Made by a program: the position numbers and the translations under genes. Positions 55,222-63,096 of a stretch of 64,000 nt of DNA are shown here, in pieces. The number at the start of each line of letters is the position of its first letter. Position 1 is the stretch's first letter. A model generated the notes under the pieces. The model made no database searches and was not told the DNA's origin. It worked only from the letters and a program-made list of their open reading frames with translations. The stretch comes from CADEFX01 sp963840425 (GTDB lineage Bacteria > Pseudomonadota > Alphaproteobacteria > Rhizobiales > Hyphomicrobiaceae), in contig CAWIYZ010000002.1 in the NCBI GenBank assembly GCA_963840425.1, positions 62,001-126,000 of the forward strand, read 5' to 3'.

Positions 55222-55872
55222 GTGTTCTATGCCACCGATGAGAACAAGCACGGCTTGAAGCATGACCCCTTCAAGGCGCTGATTACGCCGCGCCCGATCG
55301 GCTGGATCTCGACCGTCAGCAAAGGCGGCATCTGCAACATAGCGCCCTACAGCTTCTTCAATGCCGTCGGCGAGCGGCCGCACTATGTGGTCTTTGCCTC
55401 AGCCGGCATGAAGGACAGCCTCAAGAACATTGAGGAGACCGGCGAGTTTACGTGCTCGCTCGCCACCTGGGATCTGCGCTTCCAGATGAACACGACTTCG
55501 GCAGCCGTCCCGCACGGTGTCGATGAGTATCCGATCGCCGGCCTGACCGCCGCGCCTTGCAGGCTCGTCAAGCCGCCGCGCGTCAAGGAGAGTCCGGCCG
55601 CGTTCGAGTGCAAGCACTGGAAGACGGTCGAGCTGCCGTCCGCCGCCAACCAGAAGGCCAGCTACTCAGTGGTATTCGGTCAGGTTGTGGGGATCCACAT
55701 CGACGATACGTTCGTGAAGAACGGTATCGTTGACACCGGGGCCATGCGTCCCATCGCCCGGCTCGGCTACATGGACTACGCGGTCGTGACGCCCGAGAGC
55801 GTCTTTACGATCAACCGTCCGGAGGTCGATGCCGAAGGCCGCATCATTCCCGAGACGGTGGCAGCGGAGTAG
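55222..55872 (+). CDS. flavin reductase family (FMN-binding split-barrel) protein
   Basis: This is a protein of 216 residues. A GTG at 55222 with GGAG before it gives VFYATDENKHGLKHDPFKALITPRPIGWISTVSKGG; no ATG is available. ITPRPIGWIST, NIAPYSFFNAVGERPHYVVFAS and TGEFTCSLATWDL are the FMN-binding blocks of the family. The enzyme reduces free FMN or carries it to a partner oxygenase. The end overlaps the convergent CitE-like gene by 29 bases. Possibly it serves the neighbouring nitroreductase-like flavoprotein, an inference from spacing only. Confidence 0.9.
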   Translation: MFYATDENKHGLKHDPFKALITPRPIGWISTVSKGGICNIAPYSFFNAVGERPHYVVFASAGMKDSLKNIEETGEFTCSLATWDLRFQMNTTSAAVPHGVDEYPIAGLTAAPCRLVKPPRVKESPAAFECKHWKTVELPSAANQKASYSVVFGQVVGIHIDDTFVKNGIVDTGAMRPIARLGYMDYAVVTPESVFTINRPEVDAEGRIIPETVAAE

Positions 55873-56761
55873 CGACAGACGACGTGACGCCCGCGGACTT
55901 GGCTCGTGCCAGCACCTTCTGCGCGAGCTTGAGGTGAGGGCGGTCCAGCATCACGCCATTGAGGCTGGCAACGCCAGCTTCGGGGTTGGACGCGAAGACA
56001 CGAGCAACCGCATCGGCGTGCGCGATCTCCTCGGCACTGGGCGTGAATATCTCATTGATCGGCCCAACCTGATCGGGATGGATGGCGATTTTTCCGGTGA
56101 AGCCGTCGCGAGCGGCCTCCAGCGCCTCCTGACGCAATCCCGCGGTATCTCGGAAGTTGACGAAGACCGTGTCGATTGGCTGGACATCTGCCGCGGCGGC
56201 AGTCAGCAGGCAGAGATCACGCGCTAGGCGGTACGGCGAGGTCAGCGCGCCTGCCGGCGTGCGGCTGTACAGCGAGCCGACTACGGCCGACAAGTCCTCG
56301 GCACCCCAGCTCATGCCGACAGTGCGCGAGCTGGCACCGATATAGGTGGAGAGCTGCAGCACGGAGGCCGGCGTCTCGGTGACGATCGGTAGGATGCGTG
56401 TGGGGTGCTCGCCCCGGCCGTTACGCTCCTCAATATGGCTCAGTGCAATAGAGAGCCGCTGCACGTCGTGTCCGGAGTTGGGCTTTGGTTGCACGATGCC
56501 GTCAGGACCGGCGGGAACGACCTCGGCAATGTCGGCTTCTGCGTCGCCCCCGTCGATGGGATTGATGCGGAGATAGAGCTTGGGACGTTGGGGTTGGGCA
56601 AGCGTTGCCCGGATGAACTCGGAGGCAAGTTTTCGCGCTTGCGGCCTGCGGTTGGGGGCAACCGAGTCTTCGAGATCGAGGATGAGCGCGTCTGCCCCGG
56701 CAGAGAGGGCCTTGGCAATCTTGCGTTCGCTGTCTGCCGGCACGAACAGGAGGGAGCGCAT
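55844..56761 (-). CDS. HpcH/HpaI family CoA ester lyase (CitE/malyl-CoA lyase-like)
   Basis: This is a protein of 305 residues. It starts MRSLLFVPADSERKIAKALSAGADALILDLEDSVAP, the opening of the citrate lyase beta/malyl-CoA lyase family with the metal-binding Asp region. KLYLRINPIDGGDAEADI, RILPIVTETPASVLQLSTY (the Glu ligand) and GMSWGAEDLSAVVG follow, with GFTGKIAIHPDQVGPINEIFTPS towards the end. The reaction is cleavage or formation of a 3-hydroxy-acyl-CoA. It begins three bases after the MaoC gene, so lyase and hydratase form one unit, as in beta-methylmalyl-CoA/mesaconyl-CoA chemistry. The exact substrate is inferred only. Confidence 0.9.
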   Translation of the reverse strand: MRSLLFVPADSERKIAKALSAGADALILDLEDSVAPNRRPQARKLASEFIRATLAQPQRPKLYLRINPIDGGDAEADIAEVVPAGPDGIVQPKPNSGHDVQRLSIALSHIEERNGRGEHPTRILPIVTETPASVLQLSTYIGASSRTVGMSWGAEDLSAVVGSLYSRTPAGALTSPYRLARDLCLLTAAAADVQPIDTVFVNFRDTAGLRQEALEAARDGFTGKIAIHPDQVGPINEIFTPSAEEIAHADAVARVFASNPEAGVASLNGVMLDRPHLKLAQKVLARAKSAGVTSSVATPLPPSRE

Positions 56762-56764
56762 GAG

Positions 56765-57220
56765 CTATGCCTTCGGTTGCTTGCGCATGAGGCCCTGGCG
56801 CAGGCATTCGGCCACGAGCTCGTTGCGCTGATTGAAAGCGCGATGATGGAACACGACGATGCCGGCATCGGGTCGTGACTTGCTTTCGCGCTTGGAGACG
56901 ATCTCGGTCGTGGCGTGCAGCGTGTCACCCAAAAAGACTGGCTTCGGAAACTTCACGTCGGTCATGCCGAGATTGCCGATTGTCGTGCCCAGCGTCGTGT
57001 CGGAAACGGACACACCGATCATCACGCCGAGTGTGAAGATGCTGTTGACCAGCGGCTTGCCCCATTCAGTCGAGGCCGCGAAGTGATAGTCGATGTGTAG
57101 AGGTTGCGAATTGTGTGTGAGACAAGAAAACAGCGTGTTATCGATCTCGGTGACGGTGCGCCTGATCGCGTGCTCCCACACGCGGCCGACCTCGAGCTCC
57201 TCGAAGTAAAGGCCCTGCAT
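56765..57220 (-). CDS. MaoC-like dehydratase (mesaconyl-CoA hydratase-like)
   Basis: This is a protein of 151 residues with a single hot-dog domain. The ATG at 57220 gives MQGLYFEELEVGRVWEHAIRRTVTEIDNTLFSCLTHNSQPLHIDYHFA. The hydratase motif is the Asp in TEIDN and the His in PLHIDYHFA. GDTLHATTEIVSKRESKSRPDAGIVVFHHRAFNQRNE is typical of the MaoC group. Longer frames upstream lack family support. It pairs with the CitE-like lyase on the same strand and probably hydrates the enoyl-CoA that the lyase then cleaves. Confidence 0.9.
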   Translation of the reverse strand: MQGLYFEELEVGRVWEHAIRRTVTEIDNTLFSCLTHNSQPLHIDYHFAASTEWGKPLVNSIFTLGVMIGVSVSDTTLGTTIGNLGMTDVKFPKPVFLGDTLHATTEIVSKRESKSRPDAGIVVFHHRAFNQRNELVAECLRQGLMRKQPKA

Positions 57221-57375
57221 CCACGAGCTCCCGGATATGCTTGTTGCGGCGACGCGTTCCCGGCTTTTGCGACGGGACGATGAAATTGGCAAGCTCCGTC
57301 GTAAGTCGGATTCGGTGGTGGCCCGCGGTCTCCCGTAACCTCTGATTGTTGAAGAAACTTCCTGGGAGGGCCGTG

Positions 57376-58158
57376 CTAGTAGCGGAACTGCTCCGACAGA
57401 ATGCGCTCGTCTAAACTATGACCAGGGTCGAACATCATGAGGAGATCGATGTTGGAGGCCTCGGATACGCGCACCTTGATGACCGAGCGCGTCTCGACAT
57501 TGTCGGCGACGGCACTGACAGGCCGCTTGTCAGGCTCGAGCACATCGACCTCGATGGTGGCCCGATTGGGGAGGAGGGCCCCGCGCCAACGGCGCGGTCT
57601 GAAAGCGCTGATCGGGGTCAAGGCCAGGAGTGAGGCATTGATCGGCAGAATCGGGCCGTAAGCCGACAGATTGTAGGCTGTGGAGCCGGCCGGCGTGGCG
57701 ACCAGAAGGCCATCACAGGCAAGCTCCTCTAGGCGGACGTGTCCATCGACCGAGATCCTGAGCTTGGCCGCCTGATGGGTCTCGCGAAACAGCGACACCT
57801 CGTTGATAGCGAGGCCTTCGTGGTGCTTGCCATGGCGATCGTCGGCGCGCATCGACAGAGGATGAATGCGGCTGACCTCCGCGCGTGCGAGCCGGCCAAG
57901 CAGATCGTCCTCGCGGAACTCGTTCATGAGAAAGCCCACCGAGCCGCGATGCATGCCGTAGATCGGAACGGGGTCGTGCATGACACGGTGTAGCGTCTGC
58001 AGCATCAGGCCATCACCGCCGAGCGCAACGATGGCATCTGCCGCTGCAAGCTCGGCATTGCCATATCTGGCGATCAGACGCTCACGCGCGTACCTCGCCT
58101 CGGGTACGTCACTGGCGACGAACGCAATCTTCTCGAACTTCTTGGCGCTTTTTGCCAT
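57376..58158 (-). CDS. nadK: NAD kinase
   Basis: This is a protein of about 260 residues that phosphorylates NAD to NADP. The start MAKSAKKFEKIAFVASDVPEARYARERLI at 58158 is preferred over an ATG seven codons earlier. The GGDG motif is in DAIVALGGDGLMLQTLH, the NE motif in LAINEVSLFRETHQAAKLRISVDG, and LACDGLLVATPAGSTAYNLSAYGPILP is the conserved C-terminal block. It is a short form without an N-terminal extension, as usual in alphaproteobacteria. It is divergent from cutA with about 60 bases between the starts. Confidence 0.95.
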   Translation of the reverse strand: MAKSAKKFEKIAFVASDVPEARYARERLIARYGNAELAAADAIVALGGDGLMLQTLHRVMHDPVPIYGMHRGSVGFLMNEFREDDLLGRLARAEVSRIHPLSMRADDRHGKHHEGLAINEVSLFRETHQAAKLRISVDGHVRLEELACDGLLVATPAGSTAYNLSAYGPILPINASLLALTPISAFRPRRWRGALLPNRATIEVDVLEPDKRPVSAVADNVETRSVIKVRVSEASNIDLLMMFDPGHSLDERILSEQFRY

Positions 58159-58220
58159 TCTAGGATTGCGCGCTGCCATCTGGAGGAAGGGCCCACAGGC
58201 CTTTGGAAAGGCTCGCTCAA

Positions 58221-58559
58221 GTGCAAGAAAACGACAAGCCAATTCTGATTTACTCGACCTTTCCGTCGCCGGAGGAGGCCGAGCGCGTGGGTACGGATCT
58301 CATCGACACCGGGCTCGCAGCGTGTGTCAACATCATCTCCGGCATGACTGCCATATACATCTGGCAAGGGCAGCGCCAGCGCGACAGCGAATGTGTCATG
58401 ATCATAAAGACACGCGCAGAGCTGGCCGAGCGGGTCATCGCGCGTGCGCGCAAGCTGCACTCGTATACCAATCCGGCGCTGGTGGTGCTTCCGATTGCGA
58501 GCGGCTCTGAGGACTTTCTGCGCTGGATTGAGGAACAGACGGCCACACCGCGATCATGA
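58221..58559 (+). CDS. cutA: divalent-cation tolerance protein CutA
   Basis: This is a trimeric ferredoxin-like-fold protein of about 112 residues. The GTG at 58221 with an AAGG site upstream is chosen; a TTG at 58203 would add six residues. Family features are ILIYSTFPSPEEAERVGTDLIDTGLAACVNII, AIYIWQGQRQRDSECVMIIKT and LHSYTNPALVVLPIASGSEDFLRWIEEQT. The HSYxxP motif is complete. The Cys in AACVN and the Glu in the ECVMIIK strand are the usual core residues. The role in copper tolerance is historical and not well defined. Eda follows 27 bases later, perhaps in one transcript. Confidence 0.95.
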   Translation: MQENDKPILIYSTFPSPEEAERVGTDLIDTGLAACVNIISGMTAIYIWQGQRQRDSECVMIIKTRAELAERVIARARKLHSYTNPALVVLPIASGSEDFLRWIEEQTATPRS

Positions 58560-58586
58560 AGCATTTACCATGAGAGAGGATCGATC

Positions 58587-59234
58587 ATGCAGAGCAAGCT
58601 CAACGCTGCGCTGGGCGAGGCGTTGAAGGCGGCCGCGGTCGTACCCGTGCTTACTATCGAGGTGCCGGACGATGGGGTCGAGGTGGTGCGTGCTCTCCAA
58701 CGCGGAGGCCTAAATCTGATCGAGATCACGCTGCGCACACCGGCGGCGGTCGAGGTGATCCGGCGTATCAAAGCGGACGTGCCGGAGGTGCGCGTCGGGG
58801 CCGGCACGGTGCTCGATCCGGAGCAGGCGGCGCGCGCCATTGCGGCCGGCGCGCGTTTCATCGTGTCTCCAGGTATGACGCCGCGCTTATTGGAGGCGGC
58901 TGCGACGTGGCCGGTGCCGTATCTTCCGGGTGCGGCCACCGCGTCCGAGGCCATGGCGCTGTCCGATCTCGGCTATCGCGTGCTCAAGTTCTTTCCCGCC
59001 GAGCCGGCAGGCGGGCTCGTCTATCTCAAAGCGCTCGCAGCACCTCTGGCAGACGTCTTGTTCTGTCCGACAGGTGGCATCGATGCGGCCAACGCACCCG
59101 CGTATCTTGCTCTGCCCAACGTCGTTGCGGTCGGGGGATCGTGGGTCGCGCCGGCCAAGCAGGTGGCGGCGCGTGATTGGCCGGCAATCACGGCACTCGC
59201 ACATCAAACGGCAGGAATGCGGCTCAAGGCCTGA
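58587..59234 (+). CDS. eda: 2-dehydro-3-deoxy-phosphogluconate (KDPG) aldolase
   Basis: This is an intact aldolase of 215 residues. VVPVLTIEVPDDGVEVVRALQRGGLNLIEITLRTPAAVEVIRRI opens the barrel, with the catalytic Glu in IEITLRT. VGAGTVLDPEQAARAIAAGARFIVSPGM and the Schiff-base Lys in RVLKFFPAEPAGG are diagnostic. LFCPTGGIDAANAPAYLAL and VAVGGSWVAP close the active site. It splits KDPG into pyruvate and glyceraldehyde 3-phosphate. Next to it on the other strand is the kinase that makes KDPG; the two genes overlap by 11 bases at their ends, a convergent pair for 2-keto-3-deoxygluconate breakdown. Confidence 0.96.
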   Translation: MQSKLNAALGEALKAAAVVPVLTIEVPDDGVEVVRALQRGGLNLIEITLRTPAAVEVIRRIKADVPEVRVGAGTVLDPEQAARAIAAGARFIVSPGMTPRLLEAAATWPVPYLPGAATASEAMALSDLGYRVLKFFPAEPAGGLVYLKALAAPLADVLFCPTGGIDAANAPAYLALPNVVAVGGSWVAPAKQVAARDWPAITALAHQTAGMRLKA

Positions 59235-60183
59235 ATACAGGCGCCGTTGCTTCCGCAGGCACGACGGCGCCGCGGTGTTGGATGACGATGCCGGCGAGCC
59301 GGTTGCCATCCTGGGCGGCAATGATGGGGGTTCTTCCTTGCATGCGTGCGGCGAGATAGGCCGCGTTGAAGCTATCGCCGGCACCGGTGGTGTCTATAGG
59401 TGCGATGCGTGTTGGCGCCGGAACTGCAGTCGGTACTCCATCTGTCGCTACGAGCGCGCCGTCTTGGCCCAGCTTCACGGCCACCTCTCGCGTGCCGAGG
59501 GCACGCAGGCGTGCGATGGTTGCTGTGGCGTCAGCATCACCCCATAGAAGTGCCTCATCATCAAACGTGGGGAGCGCCAGATCGGTCAAGGCCCAGAATT
59601 GGTGAATGACACCGCGCGCCTGCTCCGGATCGTTCTGCCAGCCGCGCGGACGGTAATTGCCGTCCATGACGATGGTAGTGCCAGCTATGCGCGCCCGTTG
59701 CAGCGCTTCGGCAAAGCGCGCTAATCCGGCCGTCGAGTAGAGCGACAGTGTGACCGCCGAAAAGAAAACGAGGCCGGCCTGCTGCATACTGGTGACGATC
59801 GCCTCTGCACCAGGCCCATCGAACAACTCGCGTGCGGGCGAGCGGTCACGCCAATAGTGGAACGTGCGTTCTCCTTTGGCGCTGGTCTCGATCAGATAGA
59901 GGCCTGGCATGCGCCCGGCGGCAATCGTGATGAGTGTCGTGCCGACGCCTTCGTGACGCGCAAGGTTGAGGATTGCTGTGCTGTAGGGATCATCGCCGAG
60001 CGCCGTTGCGTAGCTAACTTCCGCGCCTGCTCGCGCCAGATACACCGAGGTGTTGAACGTGTCGCCGCCGTAGGCCAGACCGAAGCGTCCATCGCCGCCT
60101 CGAGCGAGCTCGACCATGCATTCGCCGACGGAAATGATGGCGCGGCGGCGTGGATTGATGGCCTCGGTCATGAACGGTGCCAC
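59224..60183 (-). CDS. kdgK: 2-keto-3-deoxygluconate kinase (PfkB family)
   Basis: This is a sugar kinase of 319 residues. The start is MAPFMTEAINPRRRAIISVGECMVELARG at 60183 or at the second Met. LAYGGDTFNTSVYLARAGAEVSYATALGDDPYS is the sugar-binding block. The PfkB signature with the catalytic Asp is in IDTTGAGDSFNAAYLAARM. KGERTFHYWRDRSPARELF matches the KdgK subgroup. It forms KDPG, which the neighbouring aldolase cleaves. It starts 13 bases after the tartrate/D-malate dehydrogenase stop, so the two sugar-acid genes form a minus-strand operon. Confidence 0.93.
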   Translation of the reverse strand: MAPFMTEAINPRRRAIISVGECMVELARGGDGRFGLAYGGDTFNTSVYLARAGAEVSYATALGDDPYSTAILNLARHEGVGTTLITIAAGRMPGLYLIETSAKGERTFHYWRDRSPARELFDGPGAEAIVTSMQQAGLVFFSAVTLSLYSTAGLARFAEALQRARIAGTTIVMDGNYRPRGWQNDPEQARGVIHQFWALTDLALPTFDDEALLWGDADATATIARLRALGTREVAVKLGQDGALVATDGVPTAVPAPTRIAPIDTTGAGDSFNAAYLAARMQGRTPIIAAQDGNRLAGIVIQHRGAVVPAEATAPVFRP

Positions 60184-60196
60184 CTTTCGGCTGTGC

Positions 60197-61267
60197 TTAG
60201 CCGCTTTCCAGGGCTCGGATCACAGCTCGCGTGGTATCGGCGGTCGTCGCCTGACCGCCAAGATCGCGCGTCAGCGCGCGGCCTTCGCCGGTCACGCGCT
60301 CGATGGCACGCATGAGACGGGCCGCAGCGTTGGCCTCGCCGAGGTGCTCTAGCATCAGCACGGCCGACCAGAACGAGCCCAGCGGATTGGCAATGCCACG
60401 GCCCATGATGTCGAATGCCGAGCCGTGAATGGGCTCGAACATGGACGGGAATGCGCGTTCCGGATTGATGTTGCCCGTGGGCGCGATGCCGAGGCCGCCG
60501 GCAAGCGCCGCTGCGAGATCCGAGAGAATGTCGGCGTGCAGGTTGGTGGCCACCACCGTATCAATGCTGGCAGGGTCGTTGACAAAGCGCGCCGCCATGG
60601 CATCGACCAGCATGCGGTCGCTCTGCACATCGTTGTAGGCGCCCTTCACATCCTCGAACACCTCGTCCCACAGCACCATGGCGTGCCGCTGTGCGTTGGA
60701 CTTGGTTACGAACGTGAGCTTTTTGCGCACCCGCGCTCGCGCCTGCTCGAAGGCGAAGGTCAGGATGCGGCGGGCACCTTCACGCGTGATGATGGTGACG
60801 TCGACGCCCGTCTCCAGCGGTAGGTGCTGGTGCACGCGGCCGCCGGCACCTGAATACTCGCCCTCCGAGTTCTCGCGGACGATCAGCCAGTCGATGTCGC
60901 CGGGACCGACGCCGGCAAGAGGAGACTTCAGGCCCGGCAGCACGCGTGTCGGCCTGATGTTGGCGTACTGGTCGAAACCCTGGCAAATGGCAAGCCGAAG
61001 CTGCCACAGGGTCACATGATCGGGAACGCGTGGGTCGCCGGCGGAACCGAAGTAGATAGCGTCGAACGTCTTGAGCTCGTCGGTTGCACCATCCGGCATC
61101 ATGCGGCCGTGGGTGAGATAGTGGTCGCTACCCCAGGGAAAGTCTTTGAACTCAAGATCCAGGCCGCTTGTGGTTCTCGTGAGGGCAGCCATCACTTCTT
61201 GGCCCGCAGCGATGACCTCCTTGCCGATGCCGTCGCCCGGGATCACAGCAATTTTGTGTTTCGCCAT
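60197..61267 (-). CDS. tartrate/D-malate dehydrogenase (isopropylmalate dehydrogenase family)
   Basis: This is a protein of 356 residues. The ATG at 61267 gives MAKHKIAVIPGDGIGKEVIAAGQEVMAAL. LTHGRMMPDGATDELKTFDAIYFGSAGDPRVPDHVTLW is characteristic of the tartrate dehydrogenase/D-malate dehydrogenase (TtuC/DmlA) branch. ENSEGEYSGAGGRVHQ, FVTKSNAQRHAMVLWDEVFED and the MFEPIHGSAFDIMGRGIANPLG block complete the active site, with Mg and NAD sites intact. It oxidises D-malate or tartrate and may decarboxylate the product. It is cotranscribed with kdgK, which suggests use of hydroxy-acid and sugar-acid carbon. Confidence 0.93.
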   Translation of the reverse strand: MAKHKIAVIPGDGIGKEVIAAGQEVMAALTRTTSGLDLEFKDFPWGSDHYLTHGRMMPDGATDELKTFDAIYFGSAGDPRVPDHVTLWQLRLAICQGFDQYANIRPTRVLPGLKSPLAGVGPGDIDWLIVRENSEGEYSGAGGRVHQHLPLETGVDVTIITREGARRILTFAFEQARARVRKKLTFVTKSNAQRHAMVLWDEVFEDVKGAYNDVQSDRMLVDAMAARFVNDPASIDTVVATNLHADILSDLAAALAGGLGIAPTGNINPERAFPSMFEPIHGSAFDIMGRGIANPLGSFWSAVLMLEHLGEANAAARLMRAIERVTGEGRALTRDLGGQATTADTTRAVIRALESG

Positions 61268-61402
61268 GGTGTCGTCCCTGATGGATGCACCATGCTGCAT
61301 ACCAGTCCGTATGGCGGGCACGCCAGCGCAATGACGACAGGCGATCGTCAGCATATGGCGAGCCCGCACTGGCGTGCTCGACGCCCAAATTCGAGGGCGA
61401 GC

Positions 61403-62437
61403 CTACGGCGCGTTGCGCATCAGCGTGGAGAACACCTGCCGCGTCGAACCGGGCTGGATGCGTGGGCGCTTGACCAAGGCGTTGCGGCTGGGTTGTGGGT
61501 TGGCTGCGGGATGGGTCGGTTGTCCAACATCCGCCGAAGCCTGGGCGCCCATGCCAGCGATACCAGGAGCACCAAGGCCCGAACGCGACACCACGTTGTC
61601 ATCGGCTGGTATGCTCGGTCCCGCTTGGCTGCTGCCAGCCCGGCGCGCTTCCTCCAGAGGCATCTCCTGGCGTACGGAAGTTCCCGCTGGTGCGTCAATC
61701 GCCATACGGCCAGGCAATGGCGCACTCGCGGAGTGATGTGAGCCGGCAATCGGCGGGTCTTGGCCCTGCGCAGCGGCAGCGGCGGTACCCTTACGCCCAC
61801 CACGTTGCTGGGCGACGATGGCGCGCGGCAGGCAACGTCCATCCTCGGACGCCAATTGTCCCTCCGGGCATCCCCTGCCGCAGGTCCCCGGCTTTTCATT
61901 TTGAACGAGGGTTAGGAGAACATAGTCTGGCTCCTCCAAGGGGAGCGTGGCGTTGACCCGATCCGTGAAGAGCTTCATCGCGTGCTTTGTGCCAGGATTC
62001 CAGGAACCATGCACTTCGCCGCTGTAGCAGCCGACGCGCTTCAACTCGTACTGGAGGTCTCGAACGAGTTGCGCCCGAGCGTCCGGGTCGCCTGGTCTTA
62101 GCGAAGTAAAGTTTTTGCCCGATGCCGGGGCGGCGGCGCGCCTCGGCGTCGCCGGCTCTTCTGTGCGGGTAACACTGGCCCATCGGCCCGAAGTCGGGAC
62201 TGGCTGCGATGGCTCGGGATCGGCAAGATGCTGGCTCACAAGCAGTGGGTCCTTGGCCGAGAAGACCCTGGTGGTGCGTTGCGAGTTGGACGGTGTCGCC
62301 AGTGCATCGCTTGCGGTTGTCGAGGTGGCCAAGGCTTGGCGCTCCTGGTCGAGCGCACTGTCGGCATACCAGCCCCAAACAAAAGCAGACGCTGTCGCGC
62401 CAGCCAAAGCGACCATAATACCAAGCCGCATACGCAT
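61403..62437 (-). CDS. peptidoglycan-binding domain membrane protein
   Basis: This is a protein of about 344 residues. The start MRMRLGIMVALAGATASAFVWGWYADSAL at 62437 is a single membrane anchor. A long linker (TPRRAAAPASGKNFTSLRPGDPDARAQ) leads to the peptidoglycan-binding-like unit LVRDLQYELKRVGCYSGEVHGSWNPGTKHAMKLFTDRVNATLPLEEPDYVLLTLVQNEKPGTCG. A Cys-rich segment CGRGCPEGQLASEDGRCLP follows. The C-terminal 110 residues are disordered and Ala/Pro/Ser-rich. This architecture is common in Bradyrhizobium and its relatives and points to that order. It probably sits in the periplasm attached to the inner membrane. Confidence 0.85.
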   Translation of the reverse strand: MRMRLGIMVALAGATASAFVWGWYADSALDQERQALATSTTASDALATPSNSQRTTRVFSAKDPLLVSQHLADPEPSQPVPTSGRWASVTRTEEPATPRRAAAPASGKNFTSLRPGDPDARAQLVRDLQYELKRVGCYSGEVHGSWNPGTKHAMKLFTDRVNATLPLEEPDYVLLTLVQNEKPGTCGRGCPEGQLASEDGRCLPRAIVAQQRGGRKGTAAAAAQGQDPPIAGSHHSASAPLPGRMAIDAPAGTSVRQEMPLEEARRAGSSQAGPSIPADDNVVSRSGLGAPGIAGMGAQASADVGQPTHPAANPQPSRNALVKRPRIQPGSTRQVFSTLMRNAP

Positions 62438-63096
62438 ACTGGACTCCCAACTCGGGCTTGCCGGAAGGCCCGTCCCGTGCCCCAAGGCGCCACCTGCCGA
62501 TAGAGACGCGTCAAGGCCACGTTCGGTTCACGCCGATCGCAATTGACCTTCCTTATTTATTGTATGGGGTGCTCTTGAGCCATGTTCAAGCTGCGGAAAG
62601 TTTGAGGCAAATGTCGTTCTGGTGAATGCCAGTGACGCTGGCGCATCTGTATTGATCATTTCCTGGGGACGGCACCCTGTGGAAAGGGCGCAAATCCAGG
62701 ACAGCTTGTGGATTATTCGAAGGCCCACTGTGGACAAAGTTGCTCCAGCCACAGGTGTTGCGCAGGCACATCACTTGCCTCGGTTCGTGAGCGAGCGCGC
62801 AAACTATTAATAGTCCTTAACATTCTCGAATCAGCTACCACTCGGGGCGAGGGGGACGTCATGTCCGTTTTGCGTCGTCTGGCAGCTCGGCTCCGAGCGA
62901 CCTGTGCATAACGCATCCATCAAAGCGGCGATGGGACAGTGCACAAGTGGCTCCGAACCGTGCCTATTCTGGGTTCGCGAGCTTTGTTGGCGGCTCAACC
63001 AACTGAGAACTCGTTCCGGCCCGATACCTCCTCATGTCGCGTTTCGAGCCGGCCGGCGATTCGCGCACGGTCGGCCCCACGACAGGGGGCAAGACA
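62438..63096. other. 659-base intergenic stretch
   Basis: No convincing gene is visible on either strand. The stretch is AT-richer around 62540-62820. It carries a perfect 12-base palindrome ACTATTAATAGT at 62803-62814, which might be an operator for the gene starting at 63097 or for a small frame at 62862 that I do not consider coding. Confidence 0.5.

Noticed and set aside
62862..62910. Very short plus-strand frame MSVLRRLAARLRATCA
   Set aside because: Sixteen codons with no clear ribosome binding site; could be chance. It is mentioned only because it follows a palindrome.
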